Both the position numbers and the translations under genes were made by a program. The notes under the pieces are model-generated. The model worked only from the letters and a program-made list of their open reading frames with translations, searched no databases and had not been told where the DNA came from. Shown here piece after piece: positions 22,041-32,697 of a DNA stretch of 64,000 nt. This stretch comes from Deroplatys truncata. Taxonomy: Eukaryota; Arthropoda; Insecta; Mantodea; Mantidae. The stretch is from assembly GCA_030765065.1 (NCBI GenBank), contig CM060979.1, positions 16,273,001-16,337,000 of the forward strand. The letters run 5' to 3'. How positions within the stretch are numbered: the stretch's first letter is position 1; every line of letters begins with the position of its first letter.

Positions 22041-23612
22041 GTCTTTCGCTTCGTGCTCTCATCGAAACAACATGGGAAGAAAGAAGAAAACCGCCGCAGC
22101 CGCAAAGCCCGCTCCTTGCGAGGCAACCATCGCCATCGCCGACGAAGAAGATGACCAGCTTCCCGCCTCTTCGCCGCCGCCAGTCGAAGCATCCAGCGCC
22201 TCCTCTCCCATCAGCGCAGCCAACCACACACCGCTGACCAGCGTGCCTGCACGCTTCTCCGCTGTTGTCCGGGGAGTGCACCGTCAGCTCCCGGACAGTT
22301 TGTTGCTCACCGCCGCCCAGCGCTTCTGGCCGTCTGCGGCCAAGGCGACTAGGATTAAGAACGACAGAGGTCCCACACCGCTGGTCCGTCTAACCTTCGT
22401 GGAGGAGGAAGACTACTCGGCGGCCCTACACGCAGGAATGCCCTTATTAGGGCAAACCCTGGTGATCGAGGCCAGCCGCAGTGTGCGACCAACTCCATGC
22501 CGCCGCTGCTGCCTATACGGGCACACCGCCGCATTTTGTGACGCCGCACCCCGCTGCCACTACTGTGGCAACGGGATCAACACCTCCGACTGCAGGGCAC
22601 ACGACCTGAGACACCGCCGCCGCTTCTGCGCCTCCTGTGGGGGCAAGGGGCACTACACTGGCCAGGCCGTCTGCCCACTCTACCCTCGTAGAGCCACGCC
22701 GAACTCCTCAGAGACACCGCAGAACCTCACACCTACGACGCCGAACATCACTTCATCCAGCGACTCGCCACAGATCCAGGAACAACTAGTAGCCACGAAC
22801 CAACTCCTCCAACAGCACACCACGACCAACACAACCATCATCGAAGCCATCCAGGACCTCCACGCTGAGATGCTAAACCTTTCCAGCAGGCTGAATACCC
22901 TGGAAGAGCAGATCAGCGCGAAGTTTAATGGAATCGCCGATATCATAGACGAATCCCACGACGTTACCAAGAAGCGTCTGACCAACAACATGAACAGCCA
23001 CTTCAACGAACGACAAGAATGCTTGGACCAAATAAACAGACGCACCCTGGACATGGACAGCTGTGTCAGTAAGATGTTAATCGCCATAGAGACATGCTTC
23101 ACAGACGTCATCACGCGCATCAACGAGACCAACATGGAAACCCTTGCTGAGACCGACAGACTACGACAGCCACCTCCTCCAGTATATCATCATCATCAAC
23201 AACGACGTGCCAACTCCCGGAGATAACAGGCCCGGGATTGGAGCCTCCATCTCCTGCTAACTCACCACCGACACTCCGATGCCCGGAGGTAACAGGCCCG
23301 GGCTCGGTACCATCATCAACTGTTAAGCCACCACTGTTTTCTAGGTTACTGTCAGGGCCTCGGCCATGACCTTTACCTATTCCCCACTGAGGAGTGTGTC
23401 CACTTTGGACCTCTCCGTTTTCTACTAATTACCCACGAACCGCAGGTTTGCTTCGGCGGTACCAGCCAACACGATGCCAATTATGCCCCCAATAAATAGC
23501 GCCACCACAGTACAATATCCTTCTTTTCCTCTTCCTTTTTCCTTTCTACAACCTTTATATATAATCTGTTTTTCCTTAGACCTTTATTCCTGTTTCCCCC
23601 CCCCCAAAAAAA
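22041..23612 (+). mobile_element. Gag-only LINE-like retroelement (half-LINE), apparently full length
   Basis: A GC-rich unit is placed inside an AT-rich B repeat. TTCACCAG lies on both sides (22033-22040 and 23613-23620) as a target duplication, and the host repeat resumes at the same point (AAATACATG). The unit has a 31-base leader, one intact ORF, a 3' untranslated part with AATAAA near 23491, a C-run and a short A tail (23606-23612). No reverse transcriptase or endonuclease is present. The structure matches an ORF1-only, non-autonomous non-LTR element, comparable in plan to mammalian HAL1 or Drosophila HeT-A. A 3'-intact LINE with an internal loss of ORF2 is the alternative. Confidence 0.78.
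22072..23226 (+). CDS. Gag-like ORF1 protein with three zinc knuckles and a coiled coil (jockey-like LINE)
   Basis: The uninterrupted frame encodes 384 residues. Residues 1-55 are basic then Ala/Pro/Ser-rich and probably disordered. About residues 70-145 resemble the domain that precedes zinc knuckles in insect jockey-like Gag proteins (PLVRLTFVEEEDYSAAL, GQTLVIEASR). Three knuckles follow: CRRCCLYGHTAAFC, CHYCGNGI...H...C, and CASCGGKGHYTGQAVCPLYP. The last resembles the final knuckle of jockey-clade Gag. Residues about 235-365 have heptad-like leucine and isoleucine spacing (QEQLVATNQLLQQ, IIEAIQDLHAEMLNLSSRLN) and likely form a coiled coil. The C-terminus is Pro/His/Arg-rich. Such proteins bind RNA and package the transcript. 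The start at 22072 is the first ATG after the element's 5' end. GC content is far above the surroundings, and absence of any stop suggests recent insertion. Confidence 0.8.
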   Translation: MGRKKKTAAAAKPAPCEATIAIADEEDDQLPASSPPPVEASSASSPISAANHTPLTSVPARFSAVVRGVHRQLPDSLLLTAAQRFWPSAAKATRIKNDRGPTPLVRLTFVEEEDYSAALHAGMPLLGQTLVIEASRSVRPTPCRRCCLYGHTAAFCDAAPRCHYCGNGINTSDCRAHDLRHRRRFCASCGGKGHYTGQAVCPLYPRRATPNSSETPQNLTPTTPNITSSSDSPQIQEQLVATNQLLQQHTTTNTTIIEAIQDLHAEMLNLSSRLNTLEEQISAKFNGIADIIDESHDVTKKRLTNNMNSHFNERQECLDQINRRTLDMDSCVSKMLIAIETCFTDVITRINETNMETLAETDRLRQPPPPVYHHHQQRRANSRR

Positions 23613-23907
23613 TTCACCAGAAATACATGTTTTGGGGGCCCCTGAATCCAAATAAAGCTTTTTCGGAAACATGTCCATGTGTGTGCGTGCGCCCTCTTGT
23701 GTGTCTATGATCAGCATAACTCAAAAACGAAAAGTCGGATAAATATCAAACTTCCAGGATGCGACACAAAGATTTTCAAGAAAATCCCCCAACCCCAACA
23801 CGCTTTAATGGAACATTTTTCGAAAATTTTGATTTTCTAAAAAAAATGGCTCTAACAATTTTGATTAAAGCAACATATATTAAAGATATTTACATAAATA
23901 AAATATA

Positions 23908-24806
23908 CGAGACCTGTTCAAAATTTCCGGAATCTTGTCCACAAAATTTTCCTACGCTTACCTTTTACTTATTGGTCTCCTTCAAAATACTCTCCTCCAG
24001 AATTGATACACCGCTTCCAGCATCGTCTCCACTTCCAGAAGTAGTCTTGGTACGTCTCTTTTTGGATCGCGCGAAGCGCCGTCAGCAAATGTTCCTTTAT
24101 CTCGTCTATCGTTGCAAATATTCCTTCTTTCAACGGAGTTTTCAAATTTCGAAATAAAAAATAATCCGCAGGGGCCAGATCTGGAGAGTACGAAGGATGA
24201 GGCAGCACAGATATCGTTTTTTGTGCAATAGTCACGCACCAACAGGGATGAATGTGCGGGTGCGTTATCGTGATGCAAGAGCCATGTATTGTCTCGCCAC
24301 ATTTCAGGCCGTTTCGTTCTCACATTTTCTCACAGGCGCCACAACCCATCCCGATAGTCAGTCTTCGATTGGCTCGCACAATTTCGTTTAAGTTCCTGAC
24401 ATGACCGTCATCGAAGGGCGTCCTGAACGAGGGTCATCTCTAACTTCCATCCGGCCATTTTTAAGCCGCGTGAACCATTCGTAACGCCGAGTACAGCTTA
24501 AGCACTCATCACTGTAGGCTTCCTGCATCATTTGGTGTGTCTCTGTAAAGGTTTTCTTGTGTTTCACGCAAAATTTAATGTAGACGCGTTGCTCCTCTAA
24601 CTCTGCCATCTCGAAATTCGCAAGCTGTGCAACACAACGTTCTACTCAATACAACTTTGAGCAATAATTAACAGATATAGAATAATGAAACTTCTAGCAG
24701 TTACGCATTAAACACAGACGTGTGCAGGGATGCCAACCGCATTTCGCTGCAATACTCCATTGGCGCAAAATTACGAATGTTCCGGAATTTTTTGAACAGA
24801 CCTCGT
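23908..24806 (-). mobile_element. Mariner-like element, internally deleted
   Basis: Inverted ends read CGAGGTCTGTTCAAAA then TTCCGGAA, with TA on both sides (23906-23907, 24807-24808). It lies in the same B repeat as the gag-only LINE: the left flank ends AAATAAAATA and the right flank continues TCTACCTTGAATTCTCTGGG as in other B copies. The length of about 0.9 kb is short for mariner (near 1.3 kb). Confidence 0.88.
23969..24609 (-). pseudogene. Mariner transposase remnant with internal deletion
   Basis: From 24609 it reads MAELEEQRVYIKFCVKHKK, YEWFTRLKNGRMEVRDDPRS and GRPSM, the N-terminal HTH and linker. Soon after (near 24390-24310) it jumps to KMRTKRPEMWRDNTWLLHHD and NAPAHSSLLV, omitting the first catalytic aspartate region. 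It shifts frame to HPSYSPDLAPADYFLFRNLK and ends CINSGGEYFEGDQ. The second and third aspartates are present. The element cannot encode an active enzyme. Confidence 0.83.
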
Positions 24807-25439
24807 ATATCTACCTTGAATTCTCTGGGAATAGCCTTTGATGTCCACTCCATTCGGAAGGAATTTTCTATAATCATATAACTCTAAACGTTAAGCGATA
24901 GACGAAAACGTACTTTAAAACACATATACCTTTTGTTTCAAATAAGCTTTTTGTGGCATACGCCATTTCTGAGATATCCGTAATTAATAGTTCGAATTGT
25001 TCATTACTTGGACATTCTCTTAAAGTCCCGTCAACATTCAGCTGTTTCTTGCGATGTCATGGAAACAGTGTGGAATTTTAAGGCCAGCATATAGCGTCCA
25101 GTTGTTAAAACATTTGACTGTCGCTGTTCCTTTTGTATCCATAACGATATGAGTATTGTAGCTATTTCTGCAAAGGTTTATTTGGATTAAAATATAGCAC
25201 ACATAAAATAGGGTTTATACCCACTAATAAAGATAGGGGTTAGAATAAGTCATGTGAATGCATCACAACAGATTTTTTTCCTAATGTCATCGAGTTTTTC
25301 CTCTGTATGAACACGGCATTTACGGTTACGAACGTTTCTTCGTGAGGGAATCTGTCCATAAATCGCGTCTCACTTTTCTACAAGAGTTTGACACATAGGA
25401 ATCAAGTGGAATCAAGGAACCACTACGATCACTTGCATG

Positions 25440-25812
25440 GTGTTAACGCCCGCACCACACCATTTAATTTTAAGCCGTAGCTCTTAACGCATCCCTGTCA
25501 ATCCCACCCAACCTAACCCGTACTAACCACCGAGCGCCAGGCAGGGCCTGCCATGGCTGGCGCCGGTAAACCCAACCAGGCACGCTTGCATGTTCCGCAT
25601 GCTCGCATGAGTAGTTTAACTTACTAACCGGGGTGCTTCCGCGGAACCCGACCATGCTTAACTTACATCTTTCTCCACGCACTAGCACGCCACTACTAAC
25701 AAAGCACCCCCCCTAGTTGCATGTTAGAACTAACAGCATGGGGAGACGATGTAGCCTCTGAGGATGATCGTCACCGGGGGTGGCGGGTGTGGGGCCGCCC
25801 CTTTAAAAAAAA
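25440..25812 (+). mobile_element. Probable LINE 3' end fragment with A tail
   Basis: A GC-rich block unlike its surroundings ends GGGTGTGGGGCCGCCCC followed by TTTAAAAAAAA (25803-25812). Sequence of this sort fits the 3' untranslated end of a 5'-truncated non-LTR element. No coding domain is recognisable, and no clear target duplication was found. Confidence 0.4.
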
Positions 25813-26239
25813 TCATACATGAAGATTCTGTGTACCAAAGTCATCATCACCATCCACAAGGTTTGATCATCAGCCCGTTCCGTCTCCATTATAATTGTTC
25901 GCTTCATCTTAATTTTTAAGTGCTTACTTAGGCAAACGATTTCCATCTATTCTGTCTAAATGCTCTTTACAATTCTACGGCAATTGTCTATATAGTCTAG
26001 CACTCATTTTATTCCAAGTTATCTCCTTATTTCTTCACTCCTTTTATGTTCAATTATAGACAGACCAGCCACTGATCTTAGAAATCTCATTTCTGACGCT
26101 TATGTTTTTATGGGTACCCTCGTCTAACACCACCATTAATTTCTGCAAATTGTTCATTTGGACAGTTTCCTATATCAATACAAATTCCTGCATTCACATA
26201 TAAGCTGCGCATTGCTCTTGTAAATTACAGAGGGTATCC
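25813..26239. other. Unassigned AT-rich sequence
   Basis: It lies between two LINE remnants; no domain is visible. Confidence 0.3.
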
Positions 26240-26690
26240 TTTCTCAAGTGGCGAGATCGAACAGAGAGATTCGCAAAGACCTACGTGATTATAACACAAA
26301 TCCTGGAACGACCAACTCAACAAGGAAAGCAAAACGACAGATGAACAGAGGGAATCAATGGATTCTGGGCGCAAAAGGACAAACAAGAGAGAACAACTTC
26401 AAGGGAAAGCATCATAACAGCAGCAACTAACTTCTACAAATACCTATACACAAGCTCTCTACAAAACCACTAGGACCCATCCAAGAAACATTGACGATAA
26501 GGAAGTTCCTCCAATTATACAAAGCGAAGTGAGAGCAGCTACTGAGGAACTCAAGAACTCCAAAACACCAGGCGAAGACAGCATACGGAATGAACATCTG
26601 AAGATGGAGATAGCACAACTATCTTCAACAACTGCAGACAGTATCAGAACGGTTTTTCATCTTGTACACATTGCAATGATTTCTTAAATG
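26240..26690 (+). pseudogene. Non-LTR reverse transcriptase fragment
   Basis: In two or three frames the plus strand reads MARSNREIRKDLRDYNTN, then ATNFYKYLYTS and IQSEVRAATEELKNSKTPGE followed by DSIRNEHLKMEI. These match the linker and first reverse transcriptase motifs of LINE proteins (typical forms are FYKxLYTS and EVxxAIxxLKNxKAPGxDxIxNEL). It is a short, frameshifted piece. The clade (RTE, CR1 or jockey) cannot be assigned by eye. Confidence 0.7.
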
Positions 26691-27120
26691 GATGTAGGTT
26701 ATAAAAGTCACCGTCAGATGGAGTAATTCCCTGCTCAGCTGTTTTTGCAGATGCTTGTTATTGTATGCTCGGGACGTCGTCAGTCTTACTTCATGTTTTT
26801 GAAGAAGTCCTAGATGTAGATTCTCCTCATTTCGACCGTAACTGTGTTGAAATCAACTCTAGGAGAAGCGTTAATGGCCCAGCCTGGAGGAGATTCGGAG
26901 TTGCCATATTTCTCCCTCGGTTGCTTGGTCCAGAGTTTATACGCATCCGACAGGAAATTTGGATTCCGTCTCTTTGGTGATGATCAGTATGAAGACTCGC
27001 TGATATCTGGATTGGACGACTGTGGCTCGTCCAAAGCTGATCATCTGTCGCTTACTACACCGCCCTCTTCCCCATCACATAAGATATAAAACATTAGTGC
27101 ACTGAGTTCCTCAATAATGA
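26691..27120. other. Unassigned sequence
   Basis: Short overlapping open frames at 26765-27089 show no recognisable domain. Confidence 0.3.
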
Positions 27121-27283
27121 AGCAATTCGACACAGCAATAAATATAGGTAACATCATTTTGAATCATTTCTTTAGATGAATCCATTGATTGCTTCGACTT
27201 GCTGGCCTTTTTTTATTATTTTATCAAGCAGCGGTTTAACCTGCATCGCAGGCCTTGCTCTAACGAAACAATGGAATATTGTT
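27121..27283. other. Unassigned spacer
   Basis: AT-rich sequence before an A/B repeat; nothing recognised. Confidence 0.3.
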
Positions 27284-27720
27284 GACACTTCTCACCTACA
27301 GTAAGTACAGGAAGTATTCCAATACAGAAATTTCACTGGAAATACACGTTTTGAGAGCTCTGAATCCCTTAAAAAAAGCTCCAAACTTCCTATTTAAGTT
27401 CAGTGTCTTCCAAGAATGCGATTTCAAGATTTTCAAGAAAATCCCCACCCCAAACGACTTACATAGGGAAATGATTGTTAATTTTCTCAAAAATGGCTCC
27501 AACCTTTTAAAATCCCACATGTTTAAGATATTTGCATGACTAAATGCATATCTAGAATTTTCTGGGAAAGGAAGGGATAGATAAAATCTTACTACACACA
27601 AATTGTAGATCTCGTTAAACCACACAATTTTTGTGGCGTTAACCATTTCTGAGAAGTTTTTTGTCATTGGTTTTAAATTTTCAAATAGTTATACGTTTTT
27701 CAATTGGTAAGTCGCGTTTA
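27284..27720 (-). repeat. B repeat, partial (-)
   Basis: AAGTACAGGAAGTATTCC and AAATTTCACTGGAAATACAC start a copy that stops at the next A. Confidence 0.65.
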
Positions 27721-28679
27721 AAAAAATCTGATCTGTTACATTCACCAGACTTTCTCTACTCTTGTACAAAATATTTTTACAAACTCTTATTCTCCATCTA
27801 TTTCATATTAATCGAAATAAACATTTGCAGAAACGATCTTTTGACATGCAAAGAGAATTACATTTTACACATAGCGACCAGTTCTAAAAATATTTGACTA
27901 TCGTTTAAGGTGTACTTTGTTCCCCTTGTTTTGTATTTGCAAGGGCAATATAGAAATACAGTAGCCTTTAAGCACATACATATCTCTTAATAGCTGGTTG
28001 CTAGGTACAGAACCATTCTCTTTGCCACAGATTAATACTCTTTGCATATTCAAGACAAAAAAATGAATAACGAATTCACATTTGAGAAAATAAGTATTGA
28101 AAAATAAGTATTTCGAAAATGGTTCACTCAACAACAAAAATGTAAATGACATAAATTGTGTTTTTTATAACGCGATCTACATTTTTTGTGTAGTAAACTT
28201 TTGTGTATCTCTTATGGTTTACCAGTTATGCAAAAGTCGTTCACAATGAAGAATACTTTTGGAGACATTCCAAGAAAATTCGAGATATACATTTCATTTG
28301 TCATGAAAATATCTTAAACATATGACATTTTAATCAAAATCGTTAGAGCCATTTTTGAGAAAATTGAAATTTTCGAAAAATGTTCCATGTAAAGGGTAAT
28401 CTGGGGCGGGGAGATTTCCTTGAAAATCTTCGTGTCGCATCTCTGGAAGATACTGAACCAAAATACCAAGTTTGGTGTTTATCCGACTGTTCGTTTCTGA
28501 GTTATGCTGTTCACAGACACACAGACACGCGCACACACACACAAGGACATGTTTCTAAAAATGCTGTTTTTGGATTCAGGGGTATCAAAACATGTATTTC
28601 CGGTGAAATCTCGGTATTGAATTTTTGGGTGGAATACAATACTTCCCCTACTTACTATATGTAGTACAGAAAGTAAAAA
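27721..28679 (+). repeat. A repeat, full length (+)
   Basis: It begins TCTGATCTGTTACATTCACC and ends TATGTAGTACAGAAAGT, with a short CA tract at 28515-28542. Confidence 0.85.
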
Positions 28680-29020
28680 TCGCTTTGTCGATATCGCTTT
28701 AGACTACTGTATATATCTGCAATGAGATGTGCAAATGTGTAACGAAAACTTTTCTCGACTAACAAGAAGCAGATCTAACAATAAGCATTTATAAGATTAG
28801 TTTCTAGAAGACTGAATAGAGAAAGGCATGTGAATGTAAGAAATGTTTTCAAGTGGTAAGTCACTATTCGTTTTTCCTCGTGGTCATGCAAAAAGCATGG
28901 AATTTCAAACCCACTACATAGCGACCCGCTTTTTAAAAATCTGACTCATTCCAACAATGAAATGTGTAAGAATGTTTTGTAGAAGAGCAAAGAAAGCCAT
29001 GTGAATACAGCACTTCATAT
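28680..29020 (-). repeat. Two B-type end fragments (-)
   Basis: Two successive pieces end AGAGAAAGGCATGTGAATG and AAAGAAAGCCATGTGAATAC, the 5' end of the family in reverse. Confidence 0.5.
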
Positions 29021-29630
29021 TTTTTCACATCAAGGCGTGCTTTCGGTAGAAACATGTTTAAAATATTTTTAGTTGCTAATAGGCTTTGGATATTCGCCAA
29101 ATTTTGCCATAAAACATCAACAAAAGGTCTAATTCATGTATAGTTTCCATAAATAAAGCAAAGCAAAACAAAAGCAGCGAGGTATTATATACATGAATCA
29201 GCCTGTCTAGAGACGTAATGTTCCTTTAACACGCTCTCGAGAGAAGAAACCGTTTCATTTGCATAGTGTTCCAATGTGGTGCCCATAACTCCGCGTCTCG
29301 GTGAACGATACGTGCAGATCATTAGCTAGGATTCCCTGAAGGCAAATAAGGGCCTGAATGCTATTTTGCTATGCTGTGTGTACGTGTGGAGTAAGTATTT
29401 ACGTAGAGCGATCATATACAGTGAGTGATTATTTCTTTCGCACTGGACACCACTGGGGCTCAATTTATCGACAAACCTGTAAAAACTAGTATTTCTAGTT
29501 TCAGCTCAGGCTTGCAGGGGGCAGAGCCAATCACCTTCCTGGCTGTACAAAACTCAGCCCGTAATTAAACCTTTTCAAGGTGCAACGCAAAGAAATGAAA
29601 CAATTAGCGGACTTGAAGAAGCAGCTGTTT
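29021..29630. other. Unassigned non-coding sequence
   Basis: Nothing recognised. Confidence 0.35.
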
Positions 29631-29820
29631 ACTTTCTCTAGTAGGGTAAGTATTGAAATCCACCCAAAAGTTCGACACCGATATTTCATAGGAAATAATC
29701 GTTTTTAGGCTCCCTGAATCCTCCCCTAAAAAGTACCTTTAGGAAAAGGTCCCTCTGTGTGTGTGTGTGTGTGAGTAGCATAACTTAAAAAAAACTAAAA
29801 GTCGAATAAATACCAAACTT

Positions 29821-30639
29821 ACTACTTTGAATGTTGGGTTCATTGTCCTCCGGCTAGCTATTATTATTATTCAGTTGAGCACATCTCTTGATCAAGGTGT
29901 GTAAACGGAAAGGATTTGTTACTCAAAGATAACACTGATAAAAGAATTTGTTTTTACACTTTTATTACCGTCACAATTAATTAAGTTCACATATTGACTC
30001 GTGATACACGCCAGACTGAAACTGTTATATTTTCTAATATCACTATAATCACTTATTTACTGCACATTATTAATTCGCGTGTTTCACATTTATAACAAAC
30101 TTTAAGACGCGAGAGATTCTGTAGAATTGCGACGTGTAACTCGCGAACGATTCTGATGAACTAAGCGACGTTTAACTTCTGAATGATTCTGTTGGACTCA
30201 GCGACGTGTAACGCGTGGATGATTTTGTTGAACTGGACAATACTTGCCTCTGGCTTTAGCTTTATATGCTCCCACATCCCGATATGCCTAAAGATTATAA
30301 CCGAGCTGCTATTGGTTAATAAAACGCGCCAACATTAGCGTCTATTTTTACATCCAATCAAAATTACGAACACAAATGCTCTAGGGAAGAAATTCCCTCC
30401 ATTTCTACAGAAAAGCGCGCCAATCTGACGTCATTTGTTTGTCTCTTCTAATTGATAAACAACTCACCCCCTCGCTCATTGTTATCCGCTCCTATTGTCA
30501 GTTTCAGTGAGGCCGTGTAAACGTATTCCTAACAATGCTTATAATTAACAAACATCCCAAATCATTGTCATACAATAATGCTTATTTACACTCCAATCAC
30601 TCTGGCATTTACATTATTGTGATACAAATTACTGCCACA
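29821..30639. mobile_element. Partial LTR fossil (subfamily 2)
   Basis: About 0.8 kb matches the LTR at 12405-13430 from its ACTACTTTGAATG region to the terminal CTGCCACA, but the first 115 bp or so are absent. It lies in an A/B repeat (the flank ends AATACCAAACTT) and is directly followed by a tRNA-like SINE head. No internal coding part was seen. Confidence 0.6.
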
Positions 30640-30905
30640 GACTCGAACCCACGACCCTCAGCTTGGCGCAGCGCCGGAGCTATACACTCCAGCGACCACG
30701 GCTCCGAGGGCCGGCTATTGATTAAAACACCATATATTAAACGGCACCCTAATGCAAACTGCACGGCATGAAGCAGGTGGTTACAGGGATGAGACCTAGA
30801 AGGCTAAATGTCCATCAAATATTGTTCTAAGAGTTATCCACCAACAGATCCGTCGCGATATGACCAAGCAGTTAAAGCGACGTAAAATAAACTAGAATAA
30901 AAAAA
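30640..30905. mobile_element. tRNA-like SINE sequence(s)
   Basis: Read on the minus strand, about 30640-30720 gives a tRNA-like head with A-box-like GTGGTCGCTGGAGTGTATAG and B box GGGTTCGAGTC. The following part to 30905 ends with CAGTTAAAGCGACGTAAA and an A-rich run on the plus strand, as in insect SINE tails. These may be two SINE pieces in opposite orientation. The limits are approximate. Confidence 0.45.
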
Positions 30906-31429
30906 ATATTTTTTCATTACAAGTAAAATGTAAATCTTGAATTTTCTGTAAATAAGCTGTGAAGTCCTCTTTATTCCGAAGATATTTTGCATAATCTTAT
31001 ATAATTGGTTAACGTTAAACGATAGACGAAAAAGTACTACTCAAAAAATATAGATCTCTTTAAAACACAAATTTAAAATAACTTTTTCGTGGCATAAGCC
31101 ATTTCCTAGACATCCGTTATTAATGCTTCGAATTCTTCAATGCTGTCCGTTGAGTCCTTCGATTTTCATGTTTCTCGCGATTGCATGGAAACAGTATGGA
31201 CTTTTATAGCGTCAAGCTCTGAAACATTTTGCTCTCGCTATTTCCTTTGTATCTATAACGAAATTAATTGTAATTTAGTTACTTCTCCAAAGGTTTATCT
31301 CGATTAAAATGAAGTAGATAGTAAAGTAAGCTTTTGTAAGAATAGTTTGCATTCCCACTAATAAACGATAGAGGGTAGAGAAAGTCGTGTGAATCTATTC
31401 ACTTCATATTTTTTCATACATATTTGATA

Positions 31430-32695
31430 CGAGGGGCACTATTTATATTTTGAGCCTTGGCAACCCTGAATGTTGTAGGTGCCATCTGACGTTTCCAATG
31501 GAAAGTTTGACTTTTTTTACCATAATCTACTTCAAACATTTTGTCAATAGAGCGTCATTTGTTTTGTTTACACTAACTTGAAACTTGTGTGCCAACAAAA
31601 ACATGGAATTAACTCGTGAAAATGTTCGTGCAATGATTTATTACGACTTTCGACGTGGATTATCAAGACAAGAGTGGATCGATCAACTAACTTCCACATT
31701 TGCGACGAAGCTCCATCCTTTGCCACTGTGAAACGAATCGTGGTCGCCGTTCGCTCAATGATGAGGTTCGTGAAGGTCGTCCAAAATCAGTTGTTGTGCA
31801 AGAAAACATTGATGCTGTGCAAAATCTAATAATGAAAGATCGTCATGCGACATATTGTGAGATTGAGGCAACCCTAGGCATTAGTTCCACCAGCATATAT
31901 AAAATATGGCATGATTATTTAGCTGTGAAAAAGGTTTGCTCTCGTTGGATCCCACATAATTTGACAGAATCTCAAAAAGATGCTCGTGTCGATTGGTGTA
32001 CAAAAATGCCCAAGAAATACAATGGCGGTGCCTCAAAAGACGTATATAAGATTGTAACAAGTGACGAATTATGGATCTATCAGTATGAGCCGGAAAGTAA
32101 ACAGCAGTCGACTGTATGGGTGTTTCAAGATGAAGCAAATCCAACAAAAGTTGTTCGCACTCGAAGCACTTCGAAGCAAATGGTCGCCTGCTTTTTCAGC
32201 AAAACTGGTCATGTGGCAACAGTGCCTTTACAGGAACGTAAAACGGTCAATGCCGAATTGTACATAACCATTTGTTTGCCGGAAGTCTTCGGTGAAGTAA
32301 GGAAAACCAACAATCGTTCTTCATCAAGACAATGCGAGCGCACACATATCCCGTCTAGCAACAGAGTATTTGAAGGCTAAAAAAATCGAATTGATGGGTC
32401 ATCCGCCATACAGTCCTGATTTGGCACCCAATGACTTCTTTCTGTTCCCGAATATCAAGAATAAATTGCGTGGACAACGATTTTTCGTTGTCAGAAGAAA
32501 CCGTTGCTGCCTTCAAAAACCATGTTTTGGAGGTGTCTCAAGAAGACTGGAATAAATCTTTGACAAATGGTTCAAACGGATGCAAAAGTGTATTGATCAT
32601 AAAGGAGAATATTTTTAAATAAAAAATAAAGCAGTTTTCAATCAGAAATTATTTTGTTTTAATTATTAGGCTCAAAACATAAATAGTGCCCCTCG
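31430..32695 (+). mobile_element. Mariner element with both ends present
   Basis: Perfect or near-perfect inverted ends read CGAGGGGCACTATTTAT then TTTGAGCC, with TA at 31428-31429 and 32696-32697. The length of 1266 bp is normal for mariner. It lies just beyond the end of a B repeat copy (31416). Confidence 0.92.
31603..32620 (+). pseudogene. Mariner transposase (DD34D), frameshifted
   Basis: The protein starts MELTRENVRAMIYYDFRRG. After a frame change it reads RGRRSLNDEVREGRPKSVVV, EIEATLGISSTSIYKIWHDY, VSDE-like TSDELWIYQYEPESKQ and VVRTRSTSKQMVACFFSKTG, up to 32380. The second aspartate appears in another frame as HQDNASAHISR (about 32325), and the last as PPYSPDLAPNDFFLF (32406-32450), with 34 residues between them as expected for mariner. 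All three catalytic aspartates can be located, but at least three frame changes prevent one product. Confidence 0.87.
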
Positions 32696-32697
32696 TA

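Larger units (their letters stand above)
21965..25278 (-). repeat. B repeat (-) holding the gag-only LINE and a mariner
   Basis: B sequence is seen at 21965-22040, 23613-23907 and 24807-25278, ending CATCACAACAGA plus a T run. The two insertions account for the rest. Confidence 0.8.
29631..31416 (-). repeat. B repeat (-) interrupted by LTR and SINE
   Basis: B sequence is at 29631-29820 and 30906-31416 (ending GAGAAAGTCGTGTGAATC). The LTR at 29821-30639 and SINE sequence to 30905 lie between. Confidence 0.7.

Noticed and set aside
22680-23135. Minus-strand 151-codon frame
   Set aside because: It is the antisense shadow of the gag-like ORF.
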